A stretch of DNA of 60,032 nt from Gammaproteobacteria bacterium (GCA_016744065.1 JADGFA010000024.1:1-60032), one strand, 5' to 3'. Positions 8,668-20,103 are shown, counted from the first letter of the stretch. Notes: generated from the letters alone by a model not told the origin. Numbers and translations: made by a program.

Positions 8668-9578
8668 TCATTCCTCCAGATTATTTATTCTTATTAAATT
8701 ATTAACCCGTTAAACAGGTAAACAGGTAAACAGGTAAACCAGACACCACGATCTTAAACACCAACAACAGCTTTTAAACCTATAACCCTCTTCATCACCC
8801 TGATATCAATAATAAGCCTTTATAACATCAGGCCCTTCGCTCATTCAGTGTGACAGGGCATTAACTATATATTTAGTTAATAGCAGTAATTTACATTACA
8901 CTAAAAATCTATTCATTACATATTAGTCATATAGAGCCTTAAATGCGCTATCACCTCGCCAGAGGTCTGTGTTTTAAGTCAGGCAGCAATGTATATTTTC
9001 CAGTTACAAACACCCTGTAGGCTCTGTTTATTCACCTGACCAGGGCAAGAATATCATTATAATCAATATCATATGTACAAATATACAATAAACCGAGTAA
9101 ATTTAAAATTTACTGATATTACGGCTTTTCATAATATAATAGAACGCGGCTAACGAAGAAGTCGTCTAATGCAAAAACACACAGAATTAGCCACCTTCGG
9201 CCTTATACTATTGTCAGCAAGCGAGCTTTTTAACGCATCGACATAAACGGTTAATGCTTCATGCTCTGAGCCGTCTGGAAATATAATTGATAGCACCCTG
9301 AGAACAACTAAAAACACAGCACTGAGTTTCACCGATGATGCCAGACTGAACACATGCCCGCTGGGATGCATGGATCACTGCTATCCCCTGTTAACATTAC
9401 ATTATCCAGTCCTGAGATATGTGGAGTCGAGTGACTCATTTTGTTACAGAAAATGAATTGTATACGCCATTCTCATAATCGAGAGTATAACAAAGAGTGA
9501 TTACTCAAAAAACCATAAGCTAACTCTTACGAAAAAAGAATTGCTTACGATTTACAGACATAACGGTAGAGATTAAAT
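8668..9578. other. Long gene-poor spacer
   Basis: About 900 bp. Near 8711-8737 there are three copies of an AACAGGTAA-type 9-mer. A weak 73-codon frame at 9150-9371 (minus) has no recognisable homology. Around 8930-9060 the base composition is more balanced, with short inverted segments, but I could not match it to a known structured RNA. Confidence 0.4.
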
Positions 9579-10208
9579 TTATCCAGCCTCGATTGTAGCC
9601 ATTCGTATACCCACAAATATCAACATTGCTCCTGATAAGCGGTTAATCACTTTAGTCATCACCTGATTATTTTTTAAATTTATAGACTTAATACCCAGGT
9701 ATGCATAAAGGCTGTAACACGATATATCCAGAATAAACGTTATTAAACAAAATACGGCAATTTGAGGAACAACAGGATATGAAATGTCTATAAATTGTGG
9801 CAATAAAGCAGAAAAATACAGCAATGCTTTTGGATTCGCTATTTCTAATGAGAAACCTTTTGCAAAGACCTTATACTTACTATTCTTTACGCTGTTACTT
9901 TTATTGAAATTAACAGGGCCACTACTACCAAATATAGCTCCAAACCCCAGATACAATAAATAAATCACACCAAACCACTTAATTACGCTGAATAACGTAT
10001 TAGATGCAACGATTAATGCGGCAATACCTGTTGCTGAAAGTATAAAAAAAATCACATTAGCAATTGCAACACCAAAAATTAACCATTTTGAAGATTTATA
10101 GCCATTGGAAACAGCCTCTGTCGTCACTGCAATTGCAGCGGGCCCCGGCGACAACACAACCACAAAAGTAGCCACAATAAAAATTAAAATTGTATCTATT
10201 GAAAACAT
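9579..10208 (-). CDS. LysE/RhtB-family amino acid exporter
   Basis: 209 aa inner-membrane protein with about six hydrophobic segments and the family signature near the N-terminus (VVLSPGPAAIAVTTEAVSNG, residues 17-36). The second conserved patch, FAKGFSLEIANPKALLYFSALLPQFI, is present near residues 114-140. RhtB/LysE proteins export amino acids or small amines by proton exchange. The substrate cannot be assigned. Downstream of and co-directional with the HD-GYP gene but separated by about 75 bp, so probably independent. Confidence 0.9.
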   Translation of the reverse strand: MFSIDTILIFIVATFVVVLSPGPAAIAVTTEAVSNGYKSSKWLIFGVAIANVIFFILSATGIAALIVASNTLFSVIKWFGVIYLLYLGFGAIFGSSGPVNFNKSNSVKNSKYKVFAKGFSLEIANPKALLYFSALLPQFIDISYPVVPQIAVFCLITFILDISCYSLYAYLGIKSINLKNNQVMTKVINRLSGAMLIFVGIRMATIEAG

Positions 10209-10282
10209 TTATTAAATTCCAGCTGAATAAGTTAATAACCAGGATAGGGCTATAATAGCATTTAACTTAAAACAAAAAATAT

Positions 10283-13204
10283 TTACTGAATTGATAAGTA
10301 CGCACTAATATCCACCATATCAATTTGATCTTTATCTAAAAATTGTTCTGCATACTTCTGATATACACCTGAATGTAAAAAAAGATCGAATAGATCAGCA
10401 TCTATATGTTTTCCATCACGCATTCCTGCCATTATTTTTAGAGAGGCCGTAAGTGATTTTGCTTTTTTATAGGGTCGATCAGAAGCCGTTAGCGCTTCAA
10501 ATATATCGGCTATTGCCATCATACGTACAGTTAATGACATATCCTCTTTTGAAAGACCTTTAGGATAACCTTTACCATCCATAGACTCATGGTGCCCACC
10601 TGCAATTGCAGGCACTTGTTTTAAATGGGAGGGAAAGGGCAATTGATCTAACATTTTAATCGTCTGGATCATATGCCCATTAATTATATAGCGCTCTTCA
10701 TTTGTTAATGTCCCCGCCTTTACTGACATATTATATAGTTCACCACGATTAAACTTATATTCAGGAACATCTAAATTAAAACCCCAGGGATTATTTTCGG
10801 ATATTTTTTCTGATTCTAAGCGCTCAATAATATGCTCTACCTTATCCGATAACAAACATTCTTCTACAGGCAGCGCCTCTTCCTGTTCTCTATTCATTCG
10901 CTGCGCTTCTTCCCATGAAATACCCAGGCGATTATTCAGTGTTCTCATCCAGCGCTTGTCTGCGATTCCTCTAAGTCGATTTATTTTTTCTTCTTCCATA
11001 TACTCGCCCCCCTGATTGCAGGTTGCGACAAATGCGAAATCATCATCCAGTTCACTCATTACTCTATCTAAGACTTTATTGAGCTTCTCAACATCCCCTC
11101 CTTCTGATAACGTTTTCCAGTAATCTATTTGTGCATCCCTCTTTAATACTTCAAATCGAGTCCTGATTTCATGAATACGATCATAAATCGTTTCAAGTTT
11201 AGTCGACTTATCCACAACATACTCAGGTGTCGTTACCTTGCCACAATCATGCAACCAGCTCGCTATATGTAACTCCTGCCATTGTTCATCATTTAATAAA
11301 TAATCAGAAAATAATGTTTCTTTTGAATCACACGCCGCCTGAGCCAGCATTTTTACAATTTCAGGTACTCGTTGGCAGTGCCCGCCTGTATAAGGTGATT
11401 TAGCATCTATTGCACCTGCAATTAGCTTTATAAATGCATCTAATAGATCTTCCTGTATTTTTAACAGGTGCTTACTTTCAAGTGATACCGCAGCAAACCC
11501 GGAGAATGCCTGTACAAATGCCAATGATTGCTGATGGTTGGTGGTTGCCGTCTGGTGACTGCTTTGTTTATAAGCTAAAACAACCATACCCATAAACTCA
11601 GATTGCCTGTCTCGCAAAGGTAGCAAAATTAACTGTAATTTTTTATCACCTAATTTTTCCGCTAATGCAGACCAGTGATCATTATTAACTGAACTCTGAT
11701 ATAAATATTTACAGCTATCTGAAATAACAAGCTCTGATATTTCGCTTGAAGAAACAAGTGGAAAGTCAGGCAGGCAATCACAGTCAAGTAGCACTTTATC
11801 TTTTAGTTTTAATGCATTTGCTTTAAATATCGGGTCATCGTCTTCAACCAGGTAGGTAGCAACCGCATCCGCTTTACTCGCTCGCAATGTCTCAATGGTT
11901 ATTTTTTCCAGTAATGAATCAAAATTTTTCTCAATTGAAAGTGAGTTAATCAAGCTAATAAACTGGCTTAAACTGGACTTCATTAATGCCTGTGCATTAG
12001 CAAGATCTACAACTTCCTCTATTTTACTTACTACAGGAGGAGATTCTGTGAAATCAAAATTCATAATCTGCCTGGCATCAATCGCCAATAAATGCATGGC
12101 AGCTGATATTCTTTTTGCAATAACCCATACAACAGGCATAGTCATAACAATAATACCTAACAACAGATAAAGTGTATTCCATGCAATCGCAATCGCATCT
12201 TTTAATAGCTCCCTGACAGGGGTAAACATAAGCAGAAACAGATCATCATCACCTAGTTTACCTATTTTTTTTACCGCACCCTGCCAGGAGTCGCCATCAG
12301 CTTTAAATGCCAGTGCCTGTTCATTAAATAACTTTTTATCGGCCAGACTTAATAACACTTTGCTATTCAGCTCTGTTGATAACTTTAATGTTGCCTCTCC
12401 CTGTGCTTTCTTTATTAAACTATCATTTTTATTAGAGCTAGCAACTACATAGCCTTTTGACGTTATCAAATACAACTCTGATAGAGGTGTCATTTTAGAT
12501 TTTTCCAGTTCTGCTGAAATATTTTCTAATGTTATATCTGTTGCGATTACTGTTTTTGAATTATGCATTTTAATAGTAATTGTTGTGCCTAATTTTTGCA
12601 TAAAGTAAAAATAATAGGGTGTTATGGCTTTTACTTCTGTTTCAGCATTTTTATACCAGGGACGTGTCCTTGGATCATAACTACTTTCTATTGCTTCATT
12701 AATTTTTATTGGTTGTAATTTATTATTCAGATAGAGTCTTACCAGACTTATTCCACCCTGTTTATTCATCGCGATATTATCGACCGCCAGATGTGCCATT
12801 TTCGGTGCATCAAATTTATTTCTTAATTCCTCTGTATTTATTTTTCTGATAATAAAATAATCACCATTTTCATAACCTAACTGAATAGCTGTAATAGCAC
12901 TTTCTATACTTAGTGCTGTTGATAAAACAGCTATAAACGCCATCCTTTGATCCAGTGTTGATGCATCTGATAGAGAAGAATGGGATAACAGCTCTAATGA
13001 GTTAAAAACGGGATTATAGGTGTTGAGGTAATTAAGGACTATTTCTTTAGAGACTTTGTCATATACTTCATCTGAAGCTGATAACAACAATTTAGTTGTT
13101 TGTGTATAGTTTAATAAGCCAATAAAACCGCCCACACAAAGTATTAATATAGCGAATAAGCTTGTAAGAACAAAGCGTAATGAATATTTTTTAGATATTG
13201 CCAT
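10283..13204 (-). CDS. Membrane sensor with Cache, GAF-like and HD-GYP domains
   Basis: 973 aa predicted cyclic-di-GMP phosphodiesterase. Transmembrane helices near 10-32 and 342-365 bracket a periplasmic double-Cache-like region. A GAF-like region lies at about 430-575, followed by the HD-GYP domain. Metal-binding motifs are visible: LHDCGK, NGHM, GGHHE and IADIFEALTASDRPYKK. The GYP signature reads DGKGYPKG. Between the KLE segment after the HD motif and the NGHM helix is an insertion of roughly 140 residues, mostly charged helix. The periplasmic part suggests ligand control of c-di-GMP turnover. Single gene with no obvious partner. Confidence 0.93.
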   Translation of the reverse strand: MAISKKYSLRFVLTSLFAILILCVGGFIGLLNYTQTTKLLLSASDEVYDKVSKEIVLNYLNTYNPVFNSLELLSHSSLSDASTLDQRMAFIAVLSTALSIESAITAIQLGYENGDYFIIRKINTEELRNKFDAPKMAHLAVDNIAMNKQGGISLVRLYLNNKLQPIKINEAIESSYDPRTRPWYKNAETEVKAITPYYFYFMQKLGTTITIKMHNSKTVIATDITLENISAELEKSKMTPLSELYLITSKGYVVASSNKNDSLIKKAQGEATLKLSTELNSKVLLSLADKKLFNEQALAFKADGDSWQGAVKKIGKLGDDDLFLLMFTPVRELLKDAIAIAWNTLYLLLGIIVMTMPVVWVIAKRISAAMHLLAIDARQIMNFDFTESPPVVSKIEEVVDLANAQALMKSSLSQFISLINSLSIEKNFDSLLEKITIETLRASKADAVATYLVEDDDPIFKANALKLKDKVLLDCDCLPDFPLVSSSEISELVISDSCKYLYQSSVNNDHWSALAEKLGDKKLQLILLPLRDRQSEFMGMVVLAYKQSSHQTATTNHQQSLAFVQAFSGFAAVSLESKHLLKIQEDLLDAFIKLIAGAIDAKSPYTGGHCQRVPEIVKMLAQAACDSKETLFSDYLLNDEQWQELHIASWLHDCGKVTTPEYVVDKSTKLETIYDRIHEIRTRFEVLKRDAQIDYWKTLSEGGDVEKLNKVLDRVMSELDDDFAFVATCNQGGEYMEEEKINRLRGIADKRWMRTLNNRLGISWEEAQRMNREQEEALPVEECLLSDKVEHIIERLESEKISENNPWGFNLDVPEYKFNRGELYNMSVKAGTLTNEERYIINGHMIQTIKMLDQLPFPSHLKQVPAIAGGHHESMDGKGYPKGLSKEDMSLTVRMMAIADIFEALTASDRPYKKAKSLTASLKIMAGMRDGKHIDADLFDLFLHSGVYQKYAEQFLDKDQIDMVDISAYLSIQ

Positions 13205-13648
13205 ATAAGTACCCGTACTTATCTTTTATATGACTATATCATAGGTGATATTGAATAAATCACAGATCAGCTAAACAGGCTTCTCTAGATAAGAGCCTGT
13301 CGCCGATTTTCTCTGACTTGAACAGAAGCCTGGTATTTTTCTGATATACCTTTGTGTTCAGGCTTTTGCATACTCTCCAGCTTCATATACACCATGATGT
13401 TATTCTCAACCGGGTACAATAGATCTGGAAGCAAATTAAACCCTGTACTTTATGACACCAGATCCTTCACTCACGTTCAGGATGACAGGATATGTAAATC
13501 TGCATTTGTTCTTCTATTTGCTAAATACATCCTGCACTGTCACCCTGAACACTAACGATAAATTTAAAACCTGAATAATCTTTGTTATTTGATAACATCA
13601 GTATTGCTATCAAATTTCAGATGACGGAGATAATAACTTTATATCAAA
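13205..13648. other. Intergenic region with REP-like inverted repeat
   Basis: 443 bp between the HD-GYP start and the napC stop. It includes a repeat with GTTCAGGATGACAGG near 13475-13489 and CTGTCACCCTGAAC near 13535-13548, related to the repeat at 40537-40628. No credible gene seen. Confidence 0.5.
13455..13550. repeat. REP-like inverted repeat, copy near nap operon end
   Basis: The 3' side of one unit (ACACCAGATCC...GTTCAGGATGACAGG) and a facing CTGTCACCCTGAAC form a loose inverted pair. The same core sequences recur at 40537-40628, so this is a dispersed family. It lies just after the nap operon and may help terminate it. Confidence 0.45.
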
Positions 13649-14248
13649 TTAATGCCCAGCATTGCCTGTAACTGAACTGGGGTCAACTTCATATAAAGCA
13701 GGTAATGAGTGCGCAATCCCTTTATGGCAATCAATACAGGTCTCGCCCTCTGCAAGGCCTTTATCGTGACTGGCAACTGCACGACGTTGTTGCTCTGCAA
13801 AGTCCATTGATTCAAAGTTATGACAGTTTCGACATTCACGTGAATCTGTTTTTTTCATAGAACGCCATACATTCTGTGCCAGATGCAGACGTTTTTCTTC
13901 AAATTTCTCAGGTGTATCAATCGTACCCAGGGCTTTATGTAATAACTCATTACTCGCCTGTATTTTGCGCACCATTTTATGTATCCAGGGTTTAGGCACA
14001 TGACAGTCGGGGCATGTTGCTCTTACGCCGGTACGGTTTGAATAATGAATAGTATCCTTATATTCCTGATACACATTATCTTTCATTTCATGACAACCAA
14101 TACAAAAAGCTTCTGTATTCGTTGCTTCCATAGCGGTATTAAATCCACCCCAGAAAATAACACCTGCTACAAAGCCAGCGATCAACAAGCTTCCCAGTGT
14201 AGCTGTACTAGGGCTTCTCATTTTACTTATCAATGATTTTATACTCAT
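13649..14248 (-). CDS. napC: NapC/NirT-family tetraheme cytochrome c
   Basis: Membrane-anchored quinol dehydrogenase that passes electrons from the quinol pool to periplasmic NapAB. 199 aa with one N-terminal membrane anchor (about 17-40) and four CxxCH heme sites (CIGCH, CPDCH, CRNCH, CIDCH), as expected for NapC. Last gene of the nap operon, 16 bp after napB. Heme attachment would depend on the ccm operon in this window. Confidence 0.96.
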   Translation of the reverse strand: MSIKSLISKMRSPSTATLGSLLIAGFVAGVIFWGGFNTAMEATNTEAFCIGCHEMKDNVYQEYKDTIHYSNRTGVRATCPDCHVPKPWIHKMVRKIQASNELLHKALGTIDTPEKFEEKRLHLAQNVWRSMKKTDSRECRNCHNFESMDFAEQQRRAVASHDKGLAEGETCIDCHKGIAHSLPALYEVDPSSVTGNAGH

Positions 14249-14264
14249 TGCTATACCCTTTATC

Positions 14265-14708
14265 TTAATGAATTGTTTTTACTGACTGAAATGAGTTTTC
14301 TACCAGTGGTTTTGCATTGACCTGCGGAACATGGCATTGATTACAGAAATAACGTCGAGGTGAAATATTTGACATCGCCTCACCATCACGCCCAGAAAAA
14401 TGTGTTTGGGAAACCTTGGTGGCACCTGATTTCTGATAATTTGACCAGCTATGACAGGTTAAACATTTATTAAATTTCAGATTAATTTTATAACCTTTGA
14501 CCTTATGTGGAATCAAAGGCGGTTGCTGCATATAATTTCTTGATATAGGCGCCCGATCATTAATATTCTTTTTAACGATAGTCTCATTTGAGGTTCCATC
14601 TATATCTGAAGCCCCGCGTAATGAAATAACTTCACCGGCTCCTGAGGTTGTTGCTATCAGCATTAGTGAGCTTATTAGTATTAACTCTGCCAAAATTGAA
14701 TTTTTCAT
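14265..14708 (-). CDS. napB: Periplasmic nitrate reductase diheme subunit
   Basis: 147 aa small electron-transfer subunit of NapAB. A signal peptide (about 1-24) is followed by the family's CLTCHS and CNQCHV heme sites, with QPPLIPHKVKGY upstream carrying a conserved axial-ligand histidine. It overlaps the napH stop by 4 bp (ATGA-type), so translation is coupled. Confidence 0.96.
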   Translation of the reverse strand: MKNSILAELILISSLMLIATTSGAGEVISLRGASDIDGTSNETIVKKNINDRAPISRNYMQQPPLIPHKVKGYKINLKFNKCLTCHSWSNYQKSGATKVSQTHFSGRDGEAMSNISPRRYFCNQCHVPQVNAKPLVENSFQSVKTIH

Positions 14709-15604
14709 AGGTGAACCTCGTGTTGTGAAGTTAATAAGTTAGAATTTACAAATCTATGTTTTATTGTGAATACATCTTCTGCACAAACATCAATACAGCG
14801 ACCACAGTTTGTACAGTTGCCTGAGTTAATGACCGGGCTGCTATCAGCGCTGCCTTTTAAAGCAGATTTTATAACCTGGGGTTCGGGGCAAACTGCAAAG
14901 CAATCCATACAGTCATTACAGGCTGCTCTATTCTGTGCGTTCACTTTTATTAAACTAAACTGTCCTAAAGAACTATAAAAAGCCCCCATTGGACACAAGT
15001 GACTACACCAGGCACGGCGACTAATAAAAGCATCAAGAATAAATATAGCAACGATAAACAACCAGGATAAGCCCATACCAAAAACCAGCTCTCTTTGAAT
15101 CATAGTAACTGGGTTTACCAGCTCCCAAACCAGCATGCCAGTTATAGACGCAAGCACCAATGAAACCGTTAACAGGCCATAACGCCCCATTCTGGAAAAG
15201 CTCAATGATGTTTTAATTTTTAAAACACGCCTTAACCAATCGGCTGCATCAGTCACAATATTTACCGGGCAAACCCAGGAGCAATACACACGACCACCCA
15301 CTATAAAATAAAAAAGACTAACTATAACGGCACCGGTAACAACAGTTAACTCCGGTATATAGCCAGTAAATAATGTTTGCAAAAAAACAAATGGATCGGT
15401 TAATGGAATGACATCCAGCGTTAAACTGGAAGACATGTTGCCCTTAATTATCCAGATACCAAATAGAGGACCTGATAAAAATAAAAATAAAATACTCAAC
15501 TGGCTAAAGCGCCTTAGTAATAACCACTTATGTGCCTGTAACCAGCCTTTCTTTTCAATTGCATCCTGACCAATGATTTTATTTATTTTTTTAACCACCA
15601 TCAC
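14705..15604 (-). CDS. napH: Quinol dehydrogenase membrane component NapH
   Basis: 299 aa inner-membrane ferredoxin-type protein. It has about four membrane helices, cytoplasmic CxxxCP motifs (CSWVCPVN and CSHLCPMG) and two C-terminal [4Fe-4S] sites ([14 protein letters not shown] and [11 protein letters not shown]). With NapG it forms an alternative quinol-oxidising branch feeding the nitrate reductase. Overlaps both neighbours by 4 bp. Confidence 0.96.
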   Translation of the reverse strand: MMVVKKINKIIGQDAIEKKGWLQAHKWLLLRRFSQLSILFLFLSGPLFGIWIIKGNMSSSLTLDVIPLTDPFVFLQTLFTGYIPELTVVTGAVIVSLFYFIVGGRVYCSWVCPVNIVTDAADWLRRVLKIKTSLSFSRMGRYGLLTVSLVLASITGMLVWELVNPVTMIQRELVFGMGLSWLFIVAIFILDAFISRRAWCSHLCPMGAFYSSLGQFSLIKVNAQNRAACNDCMDCFAVCPEPQVIKSALKGSADSSPVINSGNCTNCGRCIDVCAEDVFTIKHRFVNSNLLTSQHEVHL

Positions 15605-16494
15605 AAACGCCCCTTATTTAAACGATCAAGAGCACTTTCATTAAACGGGCTATCTCCTGGCTGTCTTTGCGAACCAGTTGAAGATCCTGAATCTGGCTGT
15701 ATTAATCCCTTTCCTTCATAATCATACTGCACACCTTCAGGTAAATTATATTTATGCTCAATATCGGGTGTAACCAGACTCTTACCTGCTTTTTGTTTTT
15801 CTTCCCAGCCTAAACGATAATGATGGCCCAGCTCACCTTTAGCCAGTTTAACTGGTAGTACTTTTATTGCGGCCTCTTCTAAAATACAGGCATGTTCACA
15901 TTTTCCACAACCGGTGCAATCAGATGAATGCACAACGGGAATAAACAACGCATGTTTTCCCGTACGGTTATTATGCAAACGATTTATTGATATTGCTTTA
16001 TCTCTTACTGGGCAAACGTTATAACAAACTTCACAACGTAACCCCTGAAAGGCAATACAGGCTTCCTGATCAATTAAAACCGCCAGTCCCATACGCGCAT
16101 CATCAATATTAGTTAACTCGGGATCAAGTGCTCCTGTAGGGCAGGCTTTAACACAGGGTATGTCTTCACACATTTCACAAGGTATGTCTCTGGCATCAAA
16201 ATAAGGTGTACCGAGTGCAACCTGCTCACCTAGCTTTGAAAGCTTTAATGTATCGTAGGGACAATCACGCACACATAAACCACAACGCACACAGGCAGAT
16301 AAAAAATCAGTTTCGTTTACAACACCTGGTGGACGAATTGCTTCTGAAGGTAATGATTTTGACTGTTGTGAATATAAACCAAGACCAATACCAAACAGTG
16401 CAGCACCACCAGCCGCCCTGGAAATATTTTCCAGAAAGCGACGGCGACTTTGTAATGTTTTTTTACCTGGGATACTCACTTTATTTTTTCTCAA
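15601..16494 (-). CDS. napG: Ferredoxin-type protein NapG
   Basis: 297 aa periplasmic iron-sulfur protein. A twin-arginine-like leader ([17 protein letters not shown]) directs folded export. Four cysteine clusters follow, including [36 protein letters not shown] and [11 protein letters not shown]. It works with NapH. The tail (about 265-297) is low-complexity and Gly/Ser/Gln rich. It is separated from napA by a 132-bp spacer with a long inverted repeat, the only real gap in the operon. Confidence 0.95.
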   Translation of the reverse strand: MRKNKVSIPGKKTLQSRRRFLENISRAAGGAALFGIGLGLYSQQSKSLPSEAIRPPGVVNETDFLSACVRCGLCVRDCPYDTLKLSKLGEQVALGTPYFDARDIPCEMCEDIPCVKACPTGALDPELTNIDDARMGLAVLIDQEACIAFQGLRCEVCYNVCPVRDKAISINRLHNNRTGKHALFIPVVHSSDCTGCGKCEHACILEEAAIKVLPVKLAKGELGHHYRLGWEEKQKAGKSLVTPDIEHKYNLPEGVQYDYEGKGLIQPDSGSSTGSQRQPGDSPFNESALDRLNKGRL

Positions 16495-16520
16495 TATTAA
16501 TATTTAAAATGCTATTAGTC

Positions 16521-16626
16521 GTCGCTATTCAGGCTACCCCTTTAAAGAGTTAAACAAGGCAAGAAATGTAAATATCCATTTTCCAGCACAGCTATAACGC
16601 CTTACAGGGATGACCTGAATAGTGAC
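16521..16626. repeat. Inverted repeat between napA and napG
   Basis: Arms GTCGCTATTCAGG (16521-16533) and CCTGAATAGTGAC (16614-16626) pair at 12 of 13 positions around an 80-bp centre. The element fills most of the napA-napG spacer, resembling a small inserted repeat or an RNA processing/attenuation site. Confidence 0.45.
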
Positions 16627-19164
16627 CTAGGCCTTTTCGATTTTAATTGCACACTTTTTGTAATCCGTTTCTTTTGAAAGCGGACAAGTTGCATCAAGTG
16701 TTACCTTATTAATTAAACGACCAGCATCAAACCAGGGAACAAACACCAGGCCTTTAGGCGGTCTATTACGCCCTCTGGTTTCAACCTGGCATTCAATTTC
16801 ACCACGACGTGAAATTATTTTTGCAGTTAAACCTCTACGTAAACCACGTGCCTTAGCATCATCGGGATGCATAAATACAACCGCATCAGGAAATGCACGA
16901 TACAACTCAGGAACACGACGCGTCATACTGCCTGAATGCCAGTGCTCTAATACACGACCGGTTGATAACCACAGGTCATACTCTGCATCCGGGCTTTCTG
17001 CTGCTGGTTCATACGGCGCTGTAATAATATTTGCCCGACCGTCTTTATTACCATAAAATTTAAAGCCCTCACCTTTCTTAACATAAGTATCGTAACCTTC
17101 AGAATAACGCCATAAGGTTTCTTTTCCATCAATCACTGGCCACCTTAAACCGCGTACTTTATGGTAGGTATCAAAATCAGCCTGCTCATGACCTTTCTTT
17201 GGTCCTTCTAACTGAAAACGACGATACTCTTCAAACAGGCCTTTCTGTGGATAAAAACCAAAGTCATCCATTTCATCATTCTGATACGAATTGCCCCGAT
17301 CATCCATTACCACCTGTTTCTTAAACTTATTCACCTGATCATTTTCAAACAGTACATTAAATAATGTTTTGCCTTTATATTGCGGTGATTTTGCTAATAA
17401 ATCAGCTGGCCATACTTCCTCCATTTTGAAATATTTTGCAAACTCCATTAGCTGCCATAAATCAGATTTAGCTTCACCAGGTGCTGCAACCTGCTGACGC
17501 CAGAATTGTGTACGACGCTCTGCATTACCATAAGCACCTTCTTTTTCTGTCCACATTGCCGTAGGTAAAATTAAATCTGATGCCATTGCTGTAACGGTCG
17601 GATAGGGATCTGAAGTGACAATAAAGTTATCCGGATTACGGTAACCCGGCAATGTTTCTTCATTAAGGTTGGCGGCCGCCTGCACATTGTTATTACACAT
17701 TACCCAATATGCATTTAACTTACTGTCTTTTAACATACGATTTTGTAAAACAGCATGATAGCCCGGTTTACCTGGAATAGTTCCCTCAGGTAAATCCCAT
17801 ATTTTTTCAGCCAAATCACGATGAGATTTTTTCTTAACGACATAATCAGCAGGTAAACGATGTGAGAAAGTACCCACTTCACGCGCTGTGCCGCATGCTG
17901 AAGGCTGGCCCGTTAATGAAAAAGGCCCATTACCTGGTTGAGAAATTTTTCCAGTTAACAAATGCACGTTATACATCAGGCCGTTTACCCATACACCCCG
18001 TGTATGCTGATTAAACCCCATGGTCCATAAAGAAGTAATTTTCTTTGTGGGGTGTGCGTAAAGTTTTGCCAGGCGTAACAGATTTTTTTCCGGTACACCG
18101 GAAAGTTTACTTGCATGCTCTAATGTATATTCTTCAACGCTTTTCGCATATTCTTCAAATGAAATACCACTTAACTTACCGCCACTACCCGTTTTCTTTT
18201 TCTCAAGTTCATGCTCTGGACGCAAGCCATAGCCAATATCTGTTGTGGTTTTCTTAAAATTAACATGCTTACCTATGAAGTCTTTATTGTATGCTTTATT
18301 TTGAATAATATAATTTGCAATATAATTTAAGATCACCATATCTGTTTGTGGCGTAAACACCATACCATTATCAGCTAAATCAAAACTGCGATGTTTAAAT
18401 GTAGATAATACATGTACCTCACTGTCTTTTTTGGTTAAGCGCGTATCCGTTATACGTGTCCATAAAATAGGGTGCATTTCTGCCATATTAGAACCCCAGA
18501 GAACAAAAGCATCAGCATGTTCTAAATCGTCATAACAACCCATAGGTTCATCCGCCCCAAAAGCACGAATAAACCCACCTACTGCTGACGCCATACAGTG
18601 ACGAGCATTAGGGTCAATATGATTAGAACGGAAACCCGCTTTCATTAATTTGGCACCCGCATACCCCTCAAAAATAGTCCACTGACCTGAACCAAACATG
18701 CCCACAGTCGATGTGATTTTATCAGCCGATTTACCTTTGTTGGCTGCCATATCATTTTTAAGCGCTTCTTTCCATTTTACCGCCATGATTTTAAAAGCTT
18801 CATCCCAGCTTACTTCTTCGAACTGGCCTTCCTTATCGTAAACACCATCTGTTTTACGCAACAATGGTTTAGTTAAGCGATCCTTTCCATACATTATTTT
18901 AGAAAGAAAATAACCTTTAATACAATTAAGGCCTTTATTAACAGGTGCATCAGGATCACCCTGAGTCGCTACAATTTTTCCATTTTGTGTTCCCACTAAA
19001 ACAGAGCAACCTGTTCCACAAAAACGACAGGGTGCTTTATCCCAACGAATTTTATCTTCAGAAGCTGCCAGCACATCTTTTATACCGGGTATAGTCACAC
19101 CCGCTGCCGTAGCGGTAGCGGCTATTGCATTATTTTTTACAAATTCACGTCGCGTCATTTTCAT
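16627..19164 (-). CDS. napA: Periplasmic nitrate reductase catalytic subunit
   Basis: 845 aa Mo-bis-MGD enzyme reducing nitrate to nitrite in the periplasm. A twin-arginine leader ([19 protein letters not shown]) precedes the [4Fe-4S] motif [13 protein letters not shown] with a fourth Cys in GLNCIKG. The Mo-ligand cysteine is in [10 protein letters not shown]. Length is normal for proteobacterial NapA and the C-terminal molybdopterin-binding region is intact ([16 protein letters not shown]). Its start overlaps the napD stop by 4 bp, and NapD binds this leader. Confidence 0.98.
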   Translation of the reverse strand: MKMTRREFVKNNAIAATATAAGVTIPGIKDVLAASEDKIRWDKAPCRFCGTGCSVLVGTQNGKIVATQGDPDAPVNKGLNCIKGYFLSKIMYGKDRLTKPLLRKTDGVYDKEGQFEEVSWDEAFKIMAVKWKEALKNDMAANKGKSADKITSTVGMFGSGQWTIFEGYAGAKLMKAGFRSNHIDPNARHCMASAVGGFIRAFGADEPMGCYDDLEHADAFVLWGSNMAEMHPILWTRITDTRLTKKDSEVHVLSTFKHRSFDLADNGMVFTPQTDMVILNYIANYIIQNKAYNKDFIGKHVNFKKTTTDIGYGLRPEHELEKKKTGSGGKLSGISFEEYAKSVEEYTLEHASKLSGVPEKNLLRLAKLYAHPTKKITSLWTMGFNQHTRGVWVNGLMYNVHLLTGKISQPGNGPFSLTGQPSACGTAREVGTFSHRLPADYVVKKKSHRDLAEKIWDLPEGTIPGKPGYHAVLQNRMLKDSKLNAYWVMCNNNVQAAANLNEETLPGYRNPDNFIVTSDPYPTVTAMASDLILPTAMWTEKEGAYGNAERRTQFWRQQVAAPGEAKSDLWQLMEFAKYFKMEEVWPADLLAKSPQYKGKTLFNVLFENDQVNKFKKQVVMDDRGNSYQNDEMDDFGFYPQKGLFEEYRRFQLEGPKKGHEQADFDTYHKVRGLRWPVIDGKETLWRYSEGYDTYVKKGEGFKFYGNKDGRANIITAPYEPAAESPDAEYDLWLSTGRVLEHWHSGSMTRRVPELYRAFPDAVVFMHPDDAKARGLRRGLTAKIISRRGEIECQVETRGRNRPPKGLVFVPWFDAGRLINKVTLDATCPLSKETDYKKCAIKIEKA

Positions 19165-19457
19165 GCTGACATCCTCTCTTCTGTAGATTTTAATTCGATA
19201 ATTTCCTGTTCATTAAATTCATCATCACTAAACTGATATATCATCGAAGCCGATAACACACCTTTTATTTCATAAAAACCCATAATGCGTTCACCTACTA
19301 CTTTGCGATACTCATTTTCAACCGTGACAATTAATCGCCCATCCTCTGATGTTGCATGTACTTCTACACCTTGCTGTTGCTCCAGCACCTGCTTTACAGA
19401 ATCAATCATGCCCTGTTGCGCATGCACCAATACACTACAAATGTTGTACTTACTCAT
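19161..19457 (-). CDS. napD: NapD, NapA leader-binding chaperone
   Basis: 98 aa cytoplasmic ferredoxin-like-fold chaperone that binds the NapA twin-arginine signal until the cofactor is loaded. The N-terminal pattern [20 protein letters not shown] and the later [19 protein letters not shown] segments are typical. It overlaps napF and napA by 4 bp each. Confidence 0.93.
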   Translation of the reverse strand: MSKYNICSVLVHAQQGMIDSVKQVLEQQQGVEVHATSEDGRLIVTVENEYRKVVGERIMGFYEIKGVLSASMIYQFSDDEFNEQEIIELKSTEERMSA

Positions 19458-20026
19458 GGGGTTTCTCCACCTGGATTTTCACTAACTGGGATGTGCCTGG
19501 CAGAATCTATATCTACCAGACCTTCAAGATCTATTTTCTGAATTTCAATTGCCTGAGCTGGACAAATATGAACACATTCTCCACAACCATTGCAGGCTGT
19601 GGTATCTGTACTAATTTGACTCATACCACCTACTAATAATTTAAACTCAATCGCATCAACTTCACATACCTCGCCACAGGATCGGCAGAGAATACCTTTT
19701 GTTGCAAAACATTGATCGTTAATAACAATACGTTGATGCCAGGGTAATTGATGGTTATCTTTTGTTAGTCGCAATAAAGCATTATCAGTGCACGCCTGAA
19801 CACAGTCCTGACAATAATCACAACCCTGTCGAAGGAAACTCATTTCAGGAAATCCACCGGCCCCTTTAACAATAAGATGGGACGAGCAAGCCTCAGCACA
19901 CTTAAAGCAACGCGTGCATACCTCAGTAAAATGAGACTCTTCAATTGACCAGGGGGGCCGAACTGCTCTTTCACCTGCTATATTTCCTTTCAGAAATTGT
20001 TTACGATTTATAACCCGTGCCTTCAA
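19454..20026 (-). CDS. napF: Ferredoxin-type protein NapF
   Basis: 190 aa cytoplasmic iron-sulfur protein thought to assist NapA maturation. Clusters CTRCFKCAEAC, CDYCQDCVQAC, a partial CRSCGEVC, and CNGCGECVHICP are visible. First gene of napFDAGHBC. The start lies about 78 bp downstream of a perfect FNR box. Confidence 0.94.
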   Translation of the reverse strand: MKARVINRKQFLKGNIAGERAVRPPWSIEESHFTEVCTRCFKCAEACSSHLIVKGAGGFPEMSFLRQGCDYCQDCVQACTDNALLRLTKDNHQLPWHQRIVINDQCFATKGILCRSCGEVCEVDAIEFKLLVGGMSQISTDTTACNGCGECVHICPAQAIEIQKIDLEGLVDIDSARHIPVSENPGGETP

Positions 20027-20103
20027 TTTGCCCTCTCGTCGTTTGAGAATAACTGGCTAACACTTTTTCTGGTATGAGTAGAACATATAAGCACAACTTA
20101 ATT

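Noticed and set aside
8711..8737. AACAGGTAA tandem repeat as a plasmid-type iteron
   Set aside because: Only about three short copies, with no replication gene or AT-box arrangement nearby.
9150..9371. 73-codon frame on the minus strand
   Set aside because: No ribosome binding site I trust, no family, and an atypical hydrophobic/basic mix; treated as spacer.
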